Source: Aptenodytes patagonicus (taxonomy: Eukaryota; Chordata; Aves; Sphenisciformes; Spheniscidae). Taken from it: a stretch of 64,000 nucleotides of DNA. The notes under the pieces were generated by a model. That model was not told where the DNA came from. It was given only the letters and a program-made list of their open reading frames with translations, and searched no databases. The stretch is from contig NC_134963.1 of assembly GCF_965638725.1 (NCBI RefSeq), positions 8,067,501 through 8,131,500 of the forward strand, written 5' to 3'. Positions 59,081 to 64,000 of this stretch are shown here, piece after piece. The first letter of the stretch is position 1, and each line of letters opens with the position of its first letter. The position numbers were made by a program, and so were the translations under genes.

Positions 59081-62000
59081 CTGCACTGGCTGCAGTTGCC
59101 ATGGTGACCGAGCATTGTCCCCTCTCCTGGCACTTTTAAGGAAAAATGTCCCCCTATTCAGCAGCCACCCATGGCCCTCCATAGCACACGGCTGTCCCCA
59201 GACCACTCTCAGATTCTGCCTCTCCCCCGGCCACATCCTGCACCCAGGGCTCCGGCCAGCAGCAGCAGGACACCCTGGTCCCCCAAGCCAAAGCAGGCAG
59301 GATGGGGACAGCTGTCTGTGAGGATGCGCCTCCAGCCAGACAACACTGCTGGCTCCATTCTCAGCTGCCAAAAGTCTCTGGCAGCTGAGCATCACCAAGG
59401 AAAAAAAAAAAAGGCAAGAGTAATGAGGATCAAGTCATTCCCAGATCTAAACAGGGTGGGTTTTTTAAGTGAAGTCCAAGAAGGGAAGAGCTTGAGGGCA
59501 TCCAAGACTAGAAGAGGATCCCTGAGCACAGAGACCCCAAGCACGGTGCCTGTGGCCACCAGGGCCACCGCTGCCTCCAGCCCCGCTACAGCCAATGGCA
59601 TAGGCATCTTCCCGAGCACAGGCCCCCAGAGACCCCAACGGTGCCAGCCTCATGCTCCCCACCTGCAGGAAGGACCACCTTCAGCCAAGTCTGTCCCACC
59701 ATTGCATTAGCGAGGGGAAGTGCCACCTCAGCAACAAGCTGTTGCCTTGCCCTCCCAAATCTCCGCGGGACACCTGCTAAGCTCTGACAGCTGTCACTAC
59801 AAGGGGGCGAGCTGAGAATCTTGTAAGCTGCTCCTACAAGACACCTACCCTCTTGCCTGTTTTAGCCCTCCTTGTCCTAGATTACAAGCCCTGGAGACAG
59901 CAAGTGTGCAGAGTTTTAACTATTAAATGATGCATCTTGCAAACGCATCCCCAGTAAGCGTGCCTGCTGGAAGAGAGGTCTCTGCTGCGGACCAGACAGC
60001 TCTCCACCCTTCTCTGCCAGGCTGCACTGTGAGTGCTGCCCTGATCTGACTGCTCCTCCGGCACCTGGAAAGGATCAGGAGGTTGTTTTCACCCCTGCTT
60101 GGCTATCAGGAAGCTGCTCATCCTTGTGCCGTGCCCTAAGCAGGTTTCCATGCTCCCCGATATTCAGTCAGAGACCGATTAAGCTCTGTGCAGCATGCCA
60201 GGAGGATGGACAGCAGGAACATGTGCCTACATAGACTTTGACACTAAATCCCTCTTAACAAGCATCACTTTTGTGAGTTTTTAGCTGAACCCCCACACAC
60301 ACTCAGCCAGAGAAGCAGGGAGGTAAAAAGCAAGAGATTAGCTAAGCATCTTACCCCAGAAGTCCTCATTATCCCAGGTGGTCTCCACTGCCTCCTGGAA
60401 TCAATTAAATGGACTGGAGTTGGGGATACCTGGCACTTCACAGGATCAAAACCCAGAGAGGAGATTGTGGGAGGCAATTCCCTTCTGTTATCGACATGCA
60501 AATCATTGCTGCAGTAGCTCATGGGTTTAATATATTTCCAGACTGCCTGGCGTGGAGTCACATTAGTCAAGTATATGTGGCAGTTAGTCTGAAATGACTC
60601 TTATTATAGAGTCAGCATTTCCACCTCAGCTTCAAGGACAGGCTGGAGACGAGCATGCAGCCACTTGCCTTACCCCTCTCCCAAGTCCCCTCTGAGGCAG
60701 GACTCCCACAGAATTTGGGGACTGCGAGTAAATGGCCAAGAAGTCCCTAATGACGCTCGGTGGTAGAAACAGACTGAGGTACCCAAGAAACGTCCTCTTC
60801 AACCTTGGGATCATGTACGACTGCAGCTTTCTACAGCCCTCAACTTCCGTAAAGCTGACGTTTCTTACTCCAGGACAGCCAGCAAGAACAGGAACCGCCA
60901 CGAGAAACAGTGTTCTCTCCCACAAAATATGTTGTTTTTTCCCAAGAGTTTTCAGGTTTGCTCCCTGTTCTCCACAGCTCCCAGCACCGTGACTGAAAAC
61001 TCTTCACAAGTACTAGAACAGGGAGGCATCCCAAGCGCTACCATTTCCACCTCTGTCCCTGCCTGGGGACAGGACCAGCCCAGCAGCGTTCGCCACTTGC
61101 TTTGGATGTTTATTTCTGTGCCCCACAGCCTTCCAGACCTTCAAACCAGCAGCAATGTGCGGCTGATTGAAAAAGTATGCAATAATGAAAGAGCTTTTCT
61201 TCCACACAGATGGGACTCCTTATTCCCTTCTTCCCTCTAAATTGCATTCCTCATTATACCCAGACATTGCAGAGTGGCTTTGCTTGGGACCTGCTGGTTG
61301 AAACAAGCTTATTGGTCTGATGTTAGAACAACTCTGTCCCAGCTTAGCTGAAATAACGTAGTGCTCAGCTGCAGTATTGCTTTGAAAGTTTTCCTTTTGT
61401 CCATTTATTCCCAGTGCCGCAAACCAATCTGTCTGAGAGGCTCATACCTCATTATTTGTTAAGAGAGCCAACAAAGCCCTCTGTTCCTGCACCCTCTCAG
61501 AGCTTTGTTTTCAGCTATCTATTCAGTCTTCTGTTTGTGCTTCTCAATGTTTGCACTAAGAGCTTTAAATCGTTCACTTAGCCTTGAATCCCCTCACTCC
61601 ATGTCTTTGGTTTGCAGCTAGAAGAAGTAATCACCACAGTGCAATCTAGCTCTTGCTTTTTGCTTACTCTTCTATTTTCTCTTTAATTAAAACCCCCTTT
61701 GGTCTTTGCACTGCTTGCTAGCACTTGAATCCAGGATGTGGTTTCTGTTTGCCTTGTAACCAGTGCAGCAGAGAACGTCAAAACTGTTTTTCACAACAAC
61801 CTTGCTTTGACCTGGGTGACCGCTTTACCACCAGGCATTTGATCTCTTACTTGCCCATCTGTTCATTGATTAAAATCCCACACTTCAATATGCAATTCTG
61901 CATCCAGTAGCTTCTCCTGACAACAAGACCCTCACACAGACAAGGAGCCTTTCCCAAGTGATGCTCCTCAAGCAGATCACTGCCTCCTCATTGCCTCAGT

Positions 62001-62654
62001 TTAACCCAACAACTCAAGGGCAACCAGTCGCCAGCAAGCCCCAACGACACTGCCCAAGAGTGCAGGAAATAAGAGATGAAACCCGGGCTGGAGTGGGACA
62101 AAAAGAGACCACCAGCACCCCCAGCGTGGCAAGGCTCGCGGTGGATGCTGGGCCTGCAGCACTCCACCTCCAGCCACTCTGCAGCACAGCCGGACTCAAG
62201 GCTAGAAAGGGAGGGCAGACAAGTCCTCCCTTTTGCAAAGTTTTTTGTTTAGGTTTGTTTTTTTTCCTTTTAACATGTGGCTGAAGAAAGCCAGAAAGAA
62301 ACAACACTAACATTTCTGCCTTATCACATCTTCCAAATTTACGTCAGGTAAGATTATCACAAGGATCAGTCTAACAGCTACCATCAGACACAGCACTGTG
62401 CAAGCTTCAGAGAAATGCAAGTTATGTGCCACCAGCCACCATTACAACTCATCAGCAGCAGATCCTAAAAACCTCCTTAGCGCACAGAAAAGCGATTTTT
62501 ATCCCAGTACAAACAGTTCCAGAAGGAAACCAGAGCCTTACTCAACCTTAAAATATGTTTTTCATGATCACTGCCTCTAAAAGCAGAAGGTATAAAGGTC
62601 CAGGAGAGAGACTGCAACACACTGGAAGGTTTCTATGGAGCAGCGAAATGAGTC

Positions 62655-62669
62655 AGTGCCACCTACCGG
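62655..62669 (-). promoter_or_regulatory. CTCF-like motif
   Basis: Minus strand reads CCGGTAGGTGGCACT, matching the CTCF core CCASYAGRKGGCRS at all but one position. Motif evidence only. Confidence 0.35.
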
Positions 62670-63442
62670 CTGCAGGGACCCTTCTGCTTCTACATTCATC
62701 GGATTCAGCCTCAAATATTAAGTAATAACAACCAGCCTCTTACACGTCTTCTCCCATGACACAACCATAATGCTTCTAGCATCCCTCTGCAACGCCATGA
62801 CCAATGGCACCATTTCAAATGCAAATTCCCCCTAGAGGTTAAGGGTCCAGATCAGAGACCTTCGGCACAACCGTGGCTCCAGACACGTCCATGTCCAACC
62901 ACGCCAAGAGCTGCCAGGGAGCCCCAACAGGCCAACCCAGGGCTACAGCTCCAGTGTTTCACAGCCTTACTCCTTCCTACCATCTACATTGGGTTCTCCC
63001 TTCGCTATCCTTGACAAAATCATAAATAATTGTGATGTATGATATACTGGCAATGGCAACCCTTGAGCTGGCCCAGAGCTGCGCTGAGGAAGAGCTGTAG
63101 AAACGCCAAGCATCAGTACTACTGCTGGCATCCCCGAGGGACAGCGTGGCATCGTTGGCTTCTAGCACAGCAGTCACAAAGAAATACTGCTCCAAGGCTA
63201 CCAAGAGGCATCAAAGCTGGGATGAGATGCCAGGCATTCCTGGCTATCAGTGTTGTTCTCCTCTGTTGTATCAGATTTAATTGGTGAACAGATTCTAAAT
63301 GTGCTTCTCACCATTTTTAAAAGGAAAACACATCATCGCTCTGTAATTATTCTGTAATTAGGCTTGGGTGCCATATCACGGGCACTGAGGAAGATACACA
63401 TTTCTGTCGAAGCTTCCTCTTAAAGGGCAGATAGATTTGCTC

Positions 63443-63468
63443 ATCCTTCAAATGCAAATTTGAAGGAT
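63443..63468. repeat. Perfect 10-bp inverted repeat enclosing an octamer
   Basis: ATCCTTCAAA and TTTGAAGGAT flank six bases. ATGCAAAT (POU octamer) spans the loop at 63452-63459. Confidence 0.85.
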
Positions 63469-64000
63469 TATCCCCCAAACTTCTCTTTCAGCATTAATGG
63501 GCTCTGGCAGGCTCCAAATAGCTGAAGGACATGATAATTTTGTGCTGCAGGAATCGCCTTGGGCTCCATTTGCTGCCGAGTGGTCTCAGAGCTGAGATGC
63601 TGTCAGTCTCTTTTTAGGGACGCTGGTTGAACTGAGTTCATCAAGCTGCTTTTGTCAATCCCGGTAAAATCAATAAACATCTGAGAGAGCCCCCACACTG
63701 AGAGAGTGGTTACTGCCTTTCCCACTGAAAACGAGCAAGAAAAGGAAGACTGTCTCTGGAAACCTCCATGTAACGCAACATCATTTGCGGAGGAAGCAGA
63801 ACAGCACAGGAACAGCACAAAGCTAACCTGGATCAGGATGCTGTGCACAGACAGCATCCATGCTATGGGACAGCACGCCCCATATTATGCTCTTGCTTAA
63901 GCGCTAGCAGTGTGTTCCTTGATCATTTGGGCACAAAGGTGGCTTGTCTTCAAGCATTGTTGGAAGTCCACCAAACCAGCAGTTCCTCCAAAAGGTTTGG

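Larger units (their letters stand above)
59081..64000. other. Noncoding DNA to the window end, no gene recognised
   Basis: A poly-A run is at about 59400-59411. A plus-strand TATAAAGG lies near 62590. Octamers ATGCAAAT are at 62819-62826 and 63452-63459. Short open frames, including one with a signal-peptide-like start on the minus strand ending at 63857, are unrecognised. By synteny FICD could follow beyond the window, but none of it is visible. Confidence 0.5.

Noticed and set aside
63603..63857. Small minus-strand ORF with a signal-peptide-like start
   Set aside because: Hydrophobic start alone is weak evidence; there is no recognised domain and the frame is only 84 codons.
59075..64000. 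FICD exons expected by synteny
   Set aside because: No open frame here resembles the Fic-domain protein.

Overview
The window is nuclear vertebrate DNA, most likely from a bird. It carries two CR1-type LINE fragments, a repeat family typical of birds and other sauropsids, and its introns are short. Two protein-coding genes are recognisable and lie tail to tail. On the plus strand, the last six coding exons of WSCD2 (WSC-domain sulfotransferase) occupy 131-9508; its earlier exons lie before the window. On the minus strand, the single coding exon of CMKLR1 (chemerin receptor, a class A GPCR) occupies 19031-20116. The same convergent pair exists on human chromosome 12q23, which supports both assignments.

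Layout: 1-11.0 kb holds the end of WSCD2 (second half of WSC domain 1, WSC domain 2, sulfotransferase domain, stop codon) and a probable 3' UTR with a polyadenylation signal at 10981. From 11 to 16.9 kb is intergenic DNA with a G-rich minisatellite and AT-rich islands that look like conserved noncoding elements. From about 16.9 to 20.1 kb is CMKLR1: candidate poly(A) signal, 3' UTR with a perfect short hairpin, coding exon, and a splice acceptor 3 bases before the ATG. From 20.1 to 64 kb I see no further convincing protein-coding exon. By synteny this is upstream CMKLR1 sequence (noncoding 5' exons, introns, promoters) and intergenic DNA.

The noncoding part holds several distinct signals: a perfect 36-bp inverted repeat with a 3-base spacer (30327-30401), a small CpG island with no attached gene (37826-38255), a minus-strand octamer/CCAAT/TATA cluster (42931-43005), perfect short hairpins in AT-rich islands, a CTCF-like motif (62655-62669), and two CR1 elements (49322-49680 and 57689-59080), the second with a decayed reverse transcriptase frame. 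By eye the sequence is GC-rich up to about 48 kb and more balanced after that.

The two genes are not known to act in one pathway. WSCD2 is a Golgi-type sulfotransferase relative; CMKLR1 is a leukocyte and adipose chemoattractant receptor. I found no operon-like system, CRISPR array, tRNA, rRNA or clearly novel gene. The main items for follow-up are structural and regulatory: the long palindrome, the orphan CpG island, the promoter-like cluster, and two statistically long but unrecognised open frames.
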